Shown: positions 13,701 through 25,270, numbered from the stretch's first letter. The stretch is DNA of 64,000 nucleotides from Homalodisca vitripennis (GCF_021130785.1 NC_060213.1:116142501-116206500); one strand, 5' to 3'. Notes: generated by a model from the sequence alone, not told the origin. Numbers and translations are program-made.

Positions 13701-14929
13701 GTGAAAAGACCCACGTATTTTGTGTCGCCCCGAGTGTTGATTATGTCTGTAAGGGTGACATAAACTCCGGGTAGCAAACGAAATTACGATTGGTTTCATG
13801 GATCTGTGGGCACACAGCTATTAAACCTCTCAACACTTTCCTTCTCAAAATGTACACGAAAATGGTGTAGTCTACTCCACAATATTGTTTATTACACCAT
13901 TTTTAATTTAAAGTATTAACGTCATACGTTACGTATATAACAATGGAAGTATAAAATGTTAATTTAATTTTATTGCATAACATTTTTTAAGTTTCCTTTT
14001 GATTTACTTTACTGAAAATGAACGTGGAATATGAAGTTAAACGTAATTTTATTATTATAACACAATTATTTAGGACGAAACAAACAGATGTATCATTAAC
14101 ATTAATTTCGTGGAACAATATTTTCTTTAACAGCTATTCTAACGATTAAAATGTATAAAAAATTACAGCTCTCATAAAAATGTGTGTGATCCACAATTAA
14201 GCAAATATTTAGGCAATAGATGTATAATTTAAAAAACCACAACAATTATTCATTCAATATAGTTTGTAATACATTAGCTAAGAGAGTTGATTTTGCATTT
14301 TGGTTCCAGGATATTTAGTGGGAAGGTAGGGTTAGGCATAACGGTATAATACTGTCAAATACCATCTATCGTTGTCTTGTATTCACTGTTTTACTTATAT
14401 CTGCAAATTAAGAAATTTATTTTCTGAGCCACAACATGCTAAACTCATAGTAAACACACTTTACATATAATTCTTATTGCGTTATTAGTTATTTAGGCTA
14501 ATTCTCGTGTTTGGCTTGAGTGATATAGTTACTTTTTGAATCAATAGTTAGGTTAAACCAAACGTTGATCTTTTACCGCCGTTATTAGAGTTTTGTATTT
14601 AACTACAACAAGATTGTAGACTCCATATTGTTCATGCAATTTAATCAGTTTAATTAAGCCCTACACTCCGCCCCCCAGAATTTCAATCAATAATTCTCAC
14701 ATAATTGTTGGTTAGCTCACTAGTTCGACGTTATTTCTTTATTGACGTAATGTAAAAAGCATACAATTAAAGATTTAGGCAAATGATAGTTTTTCAAGAG
14801 TTAAGGTGAGTGATTTAAAAGCTAAGACAAATTAAAATAACTTTTAAAAATCCTGATTACCCTTTATTCCTGCTGATAGGTAAGGAGCTAGTGTTTTATT
14901 TAGTTTTAGGTTCTATATATAAGTTTGAC
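10736..14929. other. AT-rich non-coding DNA; mildly GC-richer patch at 13.5-13.83 kb
   Basis: No gene was recognised. A plus frame at 12400-12630 and a minus frame at 13608-13799 are unusually even in composition but show no domain. The 13.5-13.83 kb patch is less AT-biased than its surroundings and could be an exon or an old repeat. A short poly-G run lies at about 11813. Confidence 0.45.
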
Positions 14930-15560
14930 CGTTGCCTGTTGGCGATCTTTAGGGGGTAGAAAGATATCGAGTAAGGTGGCAATTATAGATTTTGGATTCT
15001 GCTTTTACGATATGGTTTGTAGCCAGGTATTTCTTAAATTGTCTCGTAGTCCTTGACAAAATTGCGGGATAATGCTGTCTGGATTAGCAAAATTTATCAT
15101 CAAAATGTCTTAAACTTGTTTTACAAAATAAATTATTTTTCTGATAACCGTCCCAACAAGCGGTCGTATTGTCGCGATTAAATCAGTTAAAACCGAAGGC
15201 AACATTGCGCGTGATGTCAAGGGAGAAGTCCCCTGCATCTGTGATAAGGCTGAATCAGTTTGGTTGGCCACAGCTGTTGCAACGGTGTTAACAATTTGCA
15301 TCCAATCCGTTACAATAGTCTGAATGTCTATGTTTGTTGGACTACTAAATGTCATGTTGGAGTAAGAGTAGTAGTTTGAATATTCCCTCCTTTGATTCGT
15401 TCCTTTAGGATGACACGATTGTTTTCTAACTTAGGTGTGGGATTTATTCCCCAACATAAGGACTGTTCTTTAGCCTGAGACGCATTTAGCAAATTTAACC
15501 AAGCTAGGAGCTCAACAAGTCACTTCTCAATATAACAACTAAACTTATCATATGAACGAC
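14930..15560 (-). pseudogene. Decayed coding remnant of unknown origin
   Basis: Minus-strand reading gives several protein-like segments in shifting frames. One upstream segment (about 15380-15560) has an in-frame stop. The longest open piece (about 15110-15355, about 80 residues) is rich in Thr, Ala, Ser and Val. A further piece (about 15003-15100) follows after a frame change. Amino-acid composition is balanced rather than the Lys/Asn/Ile/Tyr bias of random AT-rich frames here, and the segments follow each other with only small gaps. I do not recognise the family. An old transposon structural protein or an endogenous viral capsid/nucleocapsid remnant are both possible. It adjoins the duplicated block that begins at about 15.63 kb but is not visible in the second copy. 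Confidence 0.4.
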
Positions 15561-15629
15561 TTTTTTATATAATATCAGGTCCCTAATACATATATTGCGT
15601 GGAGTAATTTGCGTGGACATTGTGACAAA

Positions 15630-17515
15630 ACAAATTAATTATATTTTTGAGTTTGATATATTTTATACAGTTTCTATTTTGAGGATATATGCACGACCCG
15701 ACGTAAAATAACGATTGAATAGTGTAAACAATGGCACTTTATTGGATTTCGGTGAGCATTATTTAATGTATTTACTTTAATTTTTAGGCGTAACGATAAT
15801 GTTAACTCAAAAATCGCAAAACAATTAAATCTTTGAGAAAGTGAATACAATCATAACATTTTAACATGTAACATATGTAGCCTAATTTGCACAATGAAGT
15901 CAGTTATAATCTTTTGCATTCAATTTCAGGGAACCATATAAAACTCTCAGCAAATCCGCACGGTACTTGATTCTAGTTGTTTTATTGTCTATAACAATAA
16001 AACACAATGGTCAAAAGTTACATGCACTGCCCTAATTGTTAGAGAATGTCCTCGAGTTTTGCATACAGTTCTATCACATCCTGCTACACAACATATGGTG
16101 TGGCGTACTCCTACCCTGTAATTAACTAATCCACTAAATATGTAACCCAGTGACTAAATTTCAATATTTTCGAGGTCATAAAACAATTTAACGAAATTAT
16201 TTTCTCGTGGCTGTAAAACCCATAAAAATGACTGGAAAATATTTTGAATAAAGCATCTGAATCAATTGTAAGAAATAAAATGTTCTAGTTAAAATTTATT
16301 TCAGTATTACTATGGATACTTGCACTTTCAAAATGTTTTTAATATGGAGAACATTTGGCTTAGAGATATTTTGAAAATTGTGCATTATCAAGTAGTTTGT
16401 ACTGGAGAGACTGGATTATATTTCGAAGAGGGAAGACGAGATAGAATATATAATTATTAGAATGGAAAGTAATAATTAAAATGCATATTTTTATTGCTTT
16501 GAAATATTTTTATTTTTATTAAAACTTTTTTAATTTTTTTATTGTTGCATAAATAACCTTATTATCCTGAGCTATATATAAAAAGACAACTATGTTATAT
16601 ATCTAATCTTACTTTTTCTATAGTACAATACTATTCGTATACTACATGGTTGGTATATACATTTATATAAATTTAAAATTAATTTTGCTTAAGTTGAGGA
16701 TGTCATAAGAAAAATATCATAGATTGCTGTTTCTGTCTCAACACAATGTAAGTTGAGTGGTGGCACATCGCATAGCGGCCGAATTATGTAAATCGCGTAG
16801 TTTGTAAATTTTGGAAGATTGGAAGATTCTTAGATGGATTCATAGAAAATTCTTATGCACATGAATTGATAAAATGTTCATATTTTTATGATGTAAATAT
16901 GTTTCGTACACTAAACTGTTAAAATACATTATTGTAATAACCAAATTGTACATATTACACTAAGTATTAATGAATGCATATTTGGGTTAAGATGTATATT
17001 ATGATGTCAATTAATTCACAAGATTTGTAGTAAAAACATGTATATCACAAAAATTGTTACATATTTTAGTGAGTGTTTGTGGGCTAACACTTGTACTGTA
17101 CTGCTGAGCCAGTGCCTGTTTCATTATATAAGTAAGTTTATAAATGTTACTGTATGCTGATATAATTTTATAATACTAAGGCCAAGGAAAGACGAACAAC
17201 ATACACGAAACAATGAATTTGTTACTACGATATAGATTATTATTGAATTTGATTCGCCGTTACATGGGATAAACGAAAATTTAACATATATTTTCGTTAC
17301 TGCAAGTTTTTTTTAATTAATAGGTAATAGAGTTTATAGGTGTAAAAATATAAACTTGTTTTCTACAAACAAAATGCTAATTGTGTGAGAAATGTATAAA
17401 CTTCATTTCTGTGAAACTTTGCGGTATTTATAATTTATCTTTAAAATGTACATAGCGTATTAGGAGATAAAAATAAATATAACTTATCTAAAGTCCAACA
17501 CACAAATACATCTTT
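15630..17515. repeat. Duplicated block, copy 1 (uninterrupted)
   Basis: This block aligns by eye, in the same orientation, with 19930-21120 for its left part and with 32090-32800 for its right part. Shared stretches include AAATCCGCACGGTACTTGA, TGTAACCCAGTGACTAAATT and CATTATATAAGTAA. Divergence is considerable, with many indels, so the duplication is old. About 150 bp (about 16680-16830) has no counterpart in the second copy. No gene is recognised in either copy. The block may be a transposon of unknown class or a plain segmental duplication. Confidence 0.75.
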
Positions 17516-17587
17516 CTTATAACATTATAAATTAATTTTAAATAATCTACTTTCTAATTATTTAAAGTTTACATCATGATAACTTAA

Positions 17588-17588
<1 letters not shown>

Positions 17589-17662
<74 letters not shown>
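17589..17662. repeat. (TA)n microsatellite
   Basis: About 36 TA units, immediately followed by a sequence starting CAGGGTGTATATTATG that looks like a transposon terminus. Confidence 0.97.
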
Positions 17663-17665
<3 letters not shown>

Positions 17666-18170
17666 GGTGTATATTATGTCTGGAAACACCCAAATATATC
17701 CTTTAATAATTTAAATATAAATTTGAAACCTCTTACAATTGTGATAGAGATTGGTCATCTACTTTTTGGAACAATGTTTTGTTATGTCACACCAACGGGG
17801 GACGTCCTGCCGAGGGTATCGTGAATATTCTTAATGGAAGCCTATACCTTGTGATACATAATTTTAAAGGTAATAGCTTACTGAATTGAATGCCACAAAC
17901 CGCATCTCAAGGGAATTATTCTATCAGAAAATAGAGCATTTTTAGTATTGAAAATTTACTGATGTTGAACAATGTAATTTTAACATGGTTCTTGCCACAA
18001 AATGTGTTACACTAATTTTTTAGCATTTTTTTAAATGTTCAATTAAATTACACTCAACAAGTGTATTCCTGAGTGAAACTTAAAATTGAGCAAGTTCCAA
18101 ATTTAAGTGTGGTTCTAAGTCGTGTAATTAAAAATTTAGCTATTGGATCACTTTAAAAAAACTCACCCGG
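17663..18170. mobile_element. Candidate non-autonomous Tc1/mariner-type element
   Basis: The segment starts CAGGGTG after a TA and ends CACCCGG before a TA. The ends are imperfect inverted repeats (CAGGGTG versus CCGGGTG in reverse complement), and CAGGGTG-type ends with TA target sites are usual for Tc1/mariner elements. Length is about 508 bp with no transposase frame. The TA duplication is not diagnostic on the left because the flank is a TA tract. Family membership is inferred from ends alone. Confidence 0.4.
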
Positions 18171-19656
18171 TATATAATAAAACATTTTAGACTAACAAAA
18201 CGGCGGATTAAAAATGTTTTTTGAAAACTGTTATTTCCAATACAAATGTGCAAGAGTAATATTTAGTTGGAAAGTCATGGAAAATCCAAAATTATCTCAG
18301 TTGAATAATTTATTATAAAATAACGGCAATTACAATAATTAGCTTTTTATAATATCATTGAAAAGGAACTGTTAGATAGAAACACAATTGATTTTCCTCC
18401 ATAAGCAGCTGTTTTACTAAAAAAAGAAAGTTTCTTCTCAAGCAACTTTTAACTTCTGCTACTTTGCAAAGTACTTGGGATATTCAATTTACCGGTTGAA
18501 TCAAAATAAGCCTGGAAAGGAAGCACTATAAATGATAAGAACTAGTTCGTATATTTCAAAACAGCTTAAAATAATCATTTAACAACTTTTCTAAAAACAA
18601 CTATTATTAAGTTTGTATCTATGCCCCTTATTAAAACTTCGTTAAACCACCTAATGAGACTGCTATCCAAACTAGTCGATCTGTTTTTGATCAAGGACTT
18701 TATGTTTCGCTTTTTAATGTAAGCCCAAACTTATAAAAAATTTAAACCCTCTTTTACGAACTGTTACAGAACTTTCTCTATTTTACTTGCTTTGAACTAG
18801 GTATAACAACAGTTAAAGTTATTGGAATCTTGAATTTCTGGAAGAACACAACCTGTATGATTAGTATTATTTTGGATAAAACCACTTGATTAGTTGAGAA
18901 ATTAAAAAAATTTTACAAAAAGAAACAGCTATTTTACTAAAATACAACAATTTAATTCAAAATAACAGATTTCTAACTTTTGATGCCTTATAGCAAGGTC
19001 CGTGGTCACAAAACCCGCCCCCTTGGTCCCTGGTTTCGCTTTGCAAGAAAAGCGCACGGATCCTGTACACAAAGCCCAGATATGAATGAGATAAAAATAT
19101 TAAAAACATTGCTATTGATACTTTCTACAATTATAACGTGACAAAAGCTTTATTATTAATCCAAATGGATACTGTTTATAAAAAAAGCCTTCTTAATAGA
19201 TATCCAATAAATTTTTGAGATTTCGTGGATATTCGTTTTTAAACTTTCCAACTTACAATAAATTAATTCAGTAACAACAATAATTTTCTCATTTATAAGA
19301 CAATGAAATCGTAACGGTCTGTAATGGCCAACACACTTAAATAACGAAAGCAGTATGTTATATTACATTATTATATGTAATATTAACCAATTCTATTTAA
19401 TACATTTAAAATTATAATCGTGATGTGAAGCTCCCTCTAGGTTTTATTTCCAATACATTAAACAGCAAAATTGCCTTTATTGAATGTTTGAATGGACTAG
19501 TTGAATATGAAGCAATTTTGAACTTTTACAATCCGACACACAAGAATCATGCTGTCTTAACGTTAGAAAACATTTCAAACTTACAAAGCTGCTGTGTTGT
19601 GTCGGAGGAAAACTGAAACCCAACATTCCACTTTAAGTATAAATATAAATAAATAA
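18171..19656. other. AT-rich non-coding DNA
   Basis: No gene recognised. A GC-richer patch at about 19000-19080 and a plus frame at 19425-19616 have no recognisable domain. A (TA)n tract with one interruption follows at 19657-19699. Confidence 0.5.
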
Positions 19657-19657
19657 A

Positions 19658-19691
<34 letters not shown>

Positions 19692-19929
19692 TATATATTC
19701 TTTTTAAAATTCTCTTCTCATTTAGATTCCTGTATTTTTTATTTATCGCTAAATGGATATTATGCTTTATAGTATAATATACGCTGCAATACAACGTTTT
19801 CTACTAGTATTTACTTCTTTTATACACAAATAAAAGTATTTTAGTAAGCGTGACTAAAAAAAGAGTACATTTTTTGAATGCATTCTTATATTCTTTGGCA
19901 GACCGTTAGTGAAGCGTATTACTTGGGGG

Positions 19930-21120
19930 TACTAAAACAATTTTATTTACTTATCTGTCCATATAATACATGAGAACGAACTGACCTGCAAACATGGCAT
20001 TTTGTATGAGGCTGTATTTCTTGAAATTTTGTTTGTCGTATGGCACTTTATTGTATTTCATTGAGCGTTATTTAATATGTTTCAATTAATCTTATGGGCA
20101 ACAGTGTTGATAACACGAAAATAGCAGAACAAATTCAGATGTGAGAAACTGAGTACAATGAAGTGAAATATTTATCATCTACAACGTTTGCATTCAGTTT
20201 AAGCGAACCATGTAACTCGAAACGTAGTATAGAGTGTTCCAAACTTAGTATATAACCAAGGCTATTCCATAAATGCCTGTATTTCGTTAGTGATAAGGCT
20301 GGTTTTAATGAAACATAACCTACGTAAATAATCGTTACAGTCAAATTCAATTTATGACTTACAAAATAAGTAAACAACGAAACAAATATTCATAAAATTC
20401 TCTGTAAATCCGCACGGTACTTGAGTCTAGTTGTGTTATTATTTAAAACAATAGAACACAATGGCAGTAGGGTCAAAAGTGATATGCACTGCCCTAATTG
20501 GTAGAGAATGAACATGAGTTTTGCACACAATTCTAGCTCATTCTGTTACACAACACATGGTGTGGCTCCTAACTTGTAATTAAAATATCCACTAAATATG
20601 TAACCCAGTGACTAAATTTAAGTACATTTTCAAAGGGCATACATTAATTTAAAGAAATTACTTTCTCGTGCCATAAAACCCATGAAAAAGACTAGAACAT
20701 ATTTGGAACAAAGCATCTGAGCCAGTAATAATAAATAAAAATTTCTAATGGAAATTTATTTCAGCATTACTATGGGTATTGGTTCTTTACAAACTTTTTA
20801 TAATTGCAAAGATTTAGCTTAGACATTTGAAAAGTTTGTATTTCCAAGTAATGTATACTAGAGAGGCTTTGAGTTATTTTTCAAAGGTGGAAGACCAATT
20901 AGCATAAATAATTATAATAATATAATGTAATAATTAAAATATATTCGTCTTAATTATCTTATTTTAATGTTTGTTTTAATGTTTAAATTTTTGTGTTTTT
21001 GATCTCTTTTATACTGAGCTATATACAGTAAGATAAATATGTTATATATTAAATCTTAATTTCTATTTAGTACGATACAATTCGTATTCTATCGTTACTA
21101 TATGGTTGATATATAGTATA
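19930..21120. repeat. Duplicated block, copy 2, left part
   Basis: This is the same-orientation counterpart of about 15630-16680, recognisable from GGCACTTTATTG near 20041 through AAATCCGCACGGTACTTGA at about 20405 to the CGTATTCTA region at about 21080. It stops at a TA tract at 21121. The homologous sequence resumes only at about 32090, after an 11-kb insertion. Confidence 0.72.
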
Positions 21121-21122
21121 TA

Positions 21123-21190
<68 letters not shown>
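21121..21190. repeat. (TA)n tract at left edge of the 11-kb insertion
   Basis: About 35 TA units. The Penelope-like element begins directly after it. A second TA tract (32046-32082) marks the other edge of the insertion. Confidence 0.95.
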
Positions 21191-21194
<4 letters not shown>

Positions 21195-21985
21195 CTTCAA
21201 TAAGAATTCTTCAAATGTATTAAACAGTTTCTATATTTCGGCTTAAGCCGTCTTCAGGAAATAATAAAAAATATAAATAGGGCTATAAGAACAGAATAAA
21301 CATAAAACATCATCACAGAAAATGGAAAATAAGAATGAATTATGTACAATTTTAAACATATGATTTACTTTTGTAAATTCACTTTGTTGACTAAGTCACC
21401 TCAAATTTAATCCACTTGGAAATTTTGATTTAGTGACGAGTTGATGAGCTTGTTCCATGGTTCTCAGACTGTGTGTACTTAAATTTTCTGATATTTTTCT
21501 AATTGGTTTCACTGAAAATGTTTCTTCAAAATTTAAATTATGTATTAAGCCATGTGCTACTATAGGTTGCTCTGTCTTTTTATTTTTATATGCATACCTG
21601 TGCGCAGTCATCCTTGTTCTAAGAGAATTTATCGTTCAACCAATATGATCATTAGGGCATAAATTGCACTGAATTTGGTAAACAATATTTTTTGATTCAC
21701 ATGTTAAGTCTTCAAATATACTGTATGATTTTTGTGTGGAACTACTTGTAAATGTTTCTGAAGTAGAGCACATGTTGCAGACTGAACACCTGGGTTTATT
21801 GCAAGGATGTGACCCAAGAGTCATGTTTTCTTGGTCTTTGTGCTTAGGTAATTTTTATGGACTAAAATATCTTTCAAAACTGGTGGTTTTCTAAATCTTA
21901 TTTTTGGAATGTATTTAAAAATGTTTTTAGTTGAAGCAGAGCTGTCCAATAAAACGTATGCTACTCGAAGTATATTGTTAATTTT
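21191..21985 (-). pseudogene. Penelope-like element, C-terminal GIY-YIG endonuclease region (broken)
   Basis: Penelope-like elements encode a reverse transcriptase fused to a C-terminal GIY-YIG endonuclease. On the minus strand, going right to left, there is a linker ending in IPKIRFRKPPVLKD (about 21850-21910). After a frameshift near 21822 come a Cys-rich stretch with CxxxxCxVC-like spacing and the motif IVYQIQCNLCP (about 21650-21690). An in-frame stop (TGA) at about 21636 precedes the conserved downstream helix region (21396-21611). The reverse transcriptase is absent because the copy is cut at about 21985 by R2-like element A. A hammerhead-like core lies at 21236-21257 in the terminal non-coding part. 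The element abuts a TA tract, a common landing site for this class. At least one frameshift, one stop and the truncation make it dead. Confidence 0.82.
21236..21257 (-). other. Hammerhead-like core motif in Penelope-like terminus
   Basis: The minus strand reads CTGAAGA, one base, then a hairpin GGC-TTAA-GCC, then GAAA. This matches the CUGANGA / stem II / GAAA arrangement of hammerhead ribozymes except for one extra base before the stem. Hammerheads are established in Penelope-like element terminal repeats, so the location supports the reading. Stems I and III and the cleavage site were not resolved. Confidence 0.5.
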
Positions 21986-21987
21986 AT

Positions 21988-23170
21988 CCCGGATCCTGGG
22001 GCAGGTGACCCTGACCGAGAGGCAGCGAGGGTTTTGGCCCGGCAACGTCTGCCACATGAACTGCCTGCTCCTGGACCAGGCCGTGAGGCTGGGGAAGAGA
22101 AGTCGTCTCGTCGCCGTGCTACTAGACGTGTCAAAGGCCTTCGACACTGTGTCACACGTGGCAATACAGCGCGTGTTGCGCAGACTTGGTGTGTCGCAGT
22201 GTCTGTCTTCCATCGTGGGCCTGATGTACTCCGGCGGGACTACCACCTTGGGGGCTCTCGGGGTGACCATTCTCCTGAGGAGGGGGGTCAAACAAGGAGA
22301 CCCCCTATCACCCCTTCTCTTCAACCTGGCCATCGTCCCCTTACGGGTTCACCGGGCGGGAGATGCTGGCTGCTACTGCATATGCGGACGACGTCACCCT
22401 GCTTGCCGACTCCATGGATGGGATGCGGGAGATGCTCGTCATCACCTCCGAGTACCTCGCATCCGTGGGCCTGGAGCTGACTGCTGCCAAGTCTGGGGAG
22501 TTCTGCGTGGAGCGCGCCGGCGATGCCTGGGTGTCTGTACCGCTGCGGCTCGATATCCGGGGCCAGCCGGTGAGGACCTTTGGCGTGTCAGAGTCCTTCC
22601 AGTACCTGGGAATCACGTTTACCATCCAGCACCGTCTCAGGAATCGGCAGCACTTGGACTCACTCCTGGAGGCGGCGGGCAGGGTGCGCCGTCTGTCGCT
22701 GAAGCCCCAGCAGAAGGTGCAGCTGCTGATGCAGTTCATTGTGCCCACCTTCGCCCACCGGTTCACCATCGACCTCCCTTCGTCCGTCGACATGGACCGC
22801 GTCGACACGGCGCTGCGCAAGGAGGTCAAGGGCATCCTTCATCTCCTGTACTGCACAACGGAAGGCGTGCTGTACTCCCGTAAGCGGGACGGGGGACTGG
22901 GTTTTCCTCGCCTCGGGGTACAGCTGAAGATGTGTGCGCTGCGGGTATGTCTCGGCATGCTGTCCACGGGGGATGCCCTGAATGCCGAGATGTCGCAGGA
23001 GGCCGATTCGGAGAACCTGATTGACACCTTGGCGAGGCAGCTTGGGGTTCAGCAGCATGTCACCGCCCGTGGGGTCGCCCTCAGAAAGTGGCAACTAAAG
23101 AAGGAGGCCCATCAAGCAACAACGTCTTTGGGAACCACTGGCTTCTCAACCAATCCGCCCTGTGACCTAG
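21988..23170 (+). pseudogene. R2-like A: reverse transcriptase and thumb region
   Basis: The first frame (about 21988-22340) shows the RT signatures QRGF, LDVSKAFDTVSH and GVKQGDPLSPLLFNL. A frameshift at about 22340-22362 moves the catalytic box AYADDVTLLA (about 22380-22410) into another frame. That frame continues through YLGITF and LKPQQKVQLL (thumb region) to about 23110, where alignment to element B shows a further frame change and small deletion. The invariant YADD aspartates are present, so the catalytic motifs survive although the frame does not. Everything upstream of the fingers, including any zinc finger and Myb domains, is missing. Assignment as R2-like rests on these motifs and on the endonuclease downstream. 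Confidence 0.85.
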
Positions 23171-23717
23171 CCAATTGATAGACGCGCTAAAATTGCGGAC
23201 TAATACCTACGGGACCAGGGTTGCAATTAGACGTACGGCAAGAGATACCGTCGCTGAGTGCCGACGCTGTCCTACATGCCCGGAGACCATGGGACATGTC
23301 CTGGGACTCTGCATCTCCGGTAGACGACTTCGTGTGGAGCGCCATGACTTCGTCGTGAAGACCATTCCGGCACATTGTGAGGAGCGGGGGCTAACCGTCG
23401 CGAGGGAGCAGGAGCTCCGTACCAGCGAAGGGGAACGATTGAGGCCGAACCTGATCATCCTGAACTCCCTCAGCGAGGCAGCCCTCACAAAGGTCACCAA
23501 ATACACACCTGTGGTCGACGCGGCGAATACTATGCTACGGACGACGAAGGGAGAAGTTATCCCCGTCGTCCTGGGGGCTCGTGGCGCTCTACCGAAGTCG
23601 ACTATTTCAAACTGGAGGAAGCTCGGCATCAGCGACCGGAAGACTATCCTGGATCTAACGCTGGCGGTGCTGCGGATGTCGCTGGATGTGGCGCGTGGCC
23701 ACCTCGACTACGGGTGA
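23135..23717 (+). pseudogene. R2-like A: restriction-like endonuclease domain, catalytic site lost
   Basis: The frame contains a stop (TGA at about 23150) just before LIDALKLRTNTYGTR and then runs open to 23715. It has the gag-knuckle-like CCHC motif CRRCPTCPETMGHVLGLC (CX2CX8HX4C), typical of the endonuclease end of R2-clade proteins. The K/RPD catalytic box reads RPN, and the downstream DVTVP box present in element B is deleted. Two acidic active-site residues are therefore missing. The C-terminal GEVIPVVLGARGALPK block is strongly shared with element B. Identity to B across the domain looks like roughly half to two thirds, so A and B are different families rather than copies of one another. 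Confidence 0.85.
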
Positions 23718-24267
23718 CCAGCGTAGTCCCTTCTAAACATGACCTGGTCTGACCTGGAACAGAAGACAGAAAGATTAGATTAAACACAAAGGGAAAAATA
23801 AAAACATAACTTAAAAACTTAGATGTAGGAAGTATAGAATAGGAAAAATCACCAAGTTTTGAGCCTTTGGTTCTGTCCTGGGCGAAGGAAAGAATGTAGT
23901 ACAAGAGAAGAAGAAGAAAGAGGAGAAAGAAGAGAAAAAACAAGAAACAGAAAAGAAGAAAGATAGAAAAGCATGTAAACAATAAACCATTCAAATGGGA
24001 ATAGTCAAAAACTTTGTAGTCGAAGGGCTGCAAATTCATCCGGCCCAAATAGGGGAGACTCAGGGTCCACGTACCGGCAACCAAGCAACGTCATGGATCC
24101 GGTCCTCGGACTCATCCGTGTTAGGGAATTGCTAGTCCCTTGGAGGATGCCATGGCGGCTAATGAGTCACGCATATCCCCGGACATTCTCACCCCTACCA
24201 TCCTTGTTGGCGGCACAAACATGCCGTCAACACTCTCAATCAGTCACGCGTCCGAGCAACCCTGGCA

Positions 24268-24560
24268 GAGATCGGGTATCCAATACCGGTGGATGCAAGG
24301 GTCGGACTGCTAGCGAGATGGCTGGCCCCTCCCGTGACATGGCTCGCGGGGGAAGCCTGCCTGCCCGAGAGGGCTCCCTGGCGGGGAGGAACGTCCCTCC
24401 CCAATGGGGAGGTTAGGTGAGATCGGGTAACCAACCCCGGTGGACGTTGGGGTTGGCGTAGGCACACTCCATCCCGCCGTGACGTTCGGGGGAGGCTTGC
24501 CTGACTGAGAGGCCTCCCTGGCGGGAAGGTTTGAGCTCGGATGGGGGATCCCAGGCCGCA
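24268..24560 (+). repeat. ~150-bp direct repeats in the 5' region of element B
   Basis: GAGATCGGGTA plus a following CCGGTGGA recur at about 24268 and 24419 (151 bp apart), and GGCTCCCTGGCGGG / GGCCTCCCTGGCGGG at about 24370 and 24510. Two degenerate copies of a promoter-proximal unit are plausible, since tandem 5' units occur in several non-LTR families. No regulatory site was identified. Confidence 0.65.
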
Positions 24561-24958
24561 AGGGGACCGAGTCCGGGTAACCGGAGGAGGTCAGTTCGGT
24601 CCCGTGGAACTTCCCTCTAACATCGAGGGTCGGAACGCCACTCCGAGGAGTGAAGCGGCCTACAAGTACATCTATGGGCCGACCTTCCGACCATCAGGGA
24701 GGAGACTTTCCATGGGTCACCTTGAGGCCTTCGGGCAAACGGGTGTACCGCTCCACCCTAGGAGGCAGCCCCTCCGGAGCGGTGTAGGGTGTGGGAGCTA
24801 ACAACTCTCACACCTGCACTGAACCTCCAAAGTTTTCAACAATGAAGAAAAGCCTTGGACTCCGGTGGGGACGCGCTCTCCCCCCCCCCCCCGGTTTACA
24901 ACGCCAGGAGCGCTTAGCACAACGGACAAAGCCACAACTTAGGGCTGCTGGCGTGCAG

Positions 24959-25270
24959 ATGGCAACGTACGACTGGCCATGGAAGGCAAAAAAATGTCTC
25001 CTGTGCCAGTCGTGGTTCACGCTTGCGAGGGACCTGAAGGACCACCATGAAGATCATCACGGCGATCACCTGCTCAGGTTTCGCTGTACGGGGTGCCGGA
25101 CGCTATTCAAAACATACCGGGGAGCGTCCATGCCTCTCGCAAAGTGCAAGGGGTCTCCCGTAGTCGTAGGCGTTCTTTGCTCCGACTGCGGGAGGGTGTT
25201 CCCCAACAAGGAGCGCCCACCACCCTGAGCAGGTGAACGTCGAGCGCCTGAGGGAAGAAGACAGGCGTGC
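24959..25270 (+). pseudogene. R2-like B: N-terminal zinc-finger region
   Basis: An open frame from about 24791 includes a candidate start at 24959. It encodes a C2H2 finger, CLLCQSWFTLARDLKDHH (CX2C, 12 residues, His pair), then a second Cys pair (CTGC) and a third Cys pair, CSDCGRVFPNKER. In related R2-type proteins a His pair follows this third CxxC; here it is lost and the frame stops at 25228. The frame shift is evident because HPEQVNVERLREEDRR (about 25220-25265) reads in another frame. Three fingers would fit the multi-finger R2 subgroup. These fingers bind target DNA in the family. Confidence 0.75.

Larger units (their letters stand above)
21986..24010 (+). mobile_element. R2-like non-LTR retrotransposon A, 5'-truncated and broken
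   Basis: GC-rich sequence in an AT-rich host. It starts inside a reverse transcriptase domain right after the Penelope-like piece, at about position 21986, and runs through a restriction-like endonuclease domain to a stop at 23715. An A-rich, purine-rich 3' untranslated stretch follows to about 24010. The order RT then CCHC-type endonuclease is that of R2-clade elements, which integrate by target-primed reverse transcription; 5' truncation is usual for that mechanism. Frameshifts and a stop show it is dead. Its 3' boundary with the next element is uncertain. Confidence 0.85.

Noticed and set aside
21821..22333. Minus-strand 170-codon frame at the Penelope/R2 junction
   Set aside because: Its first two thirds are antisense to R2-like RT. 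Only the last ~50 residues are real, and they belong to the Penelope-like element.
24093..24801. Protein-like plus frames in the 5' region of element B
   Set aside because: They are Pro/Arg/Gly-rich with no domain and cross the ~150-bp direct repeats. An untranslated leader is more likely.
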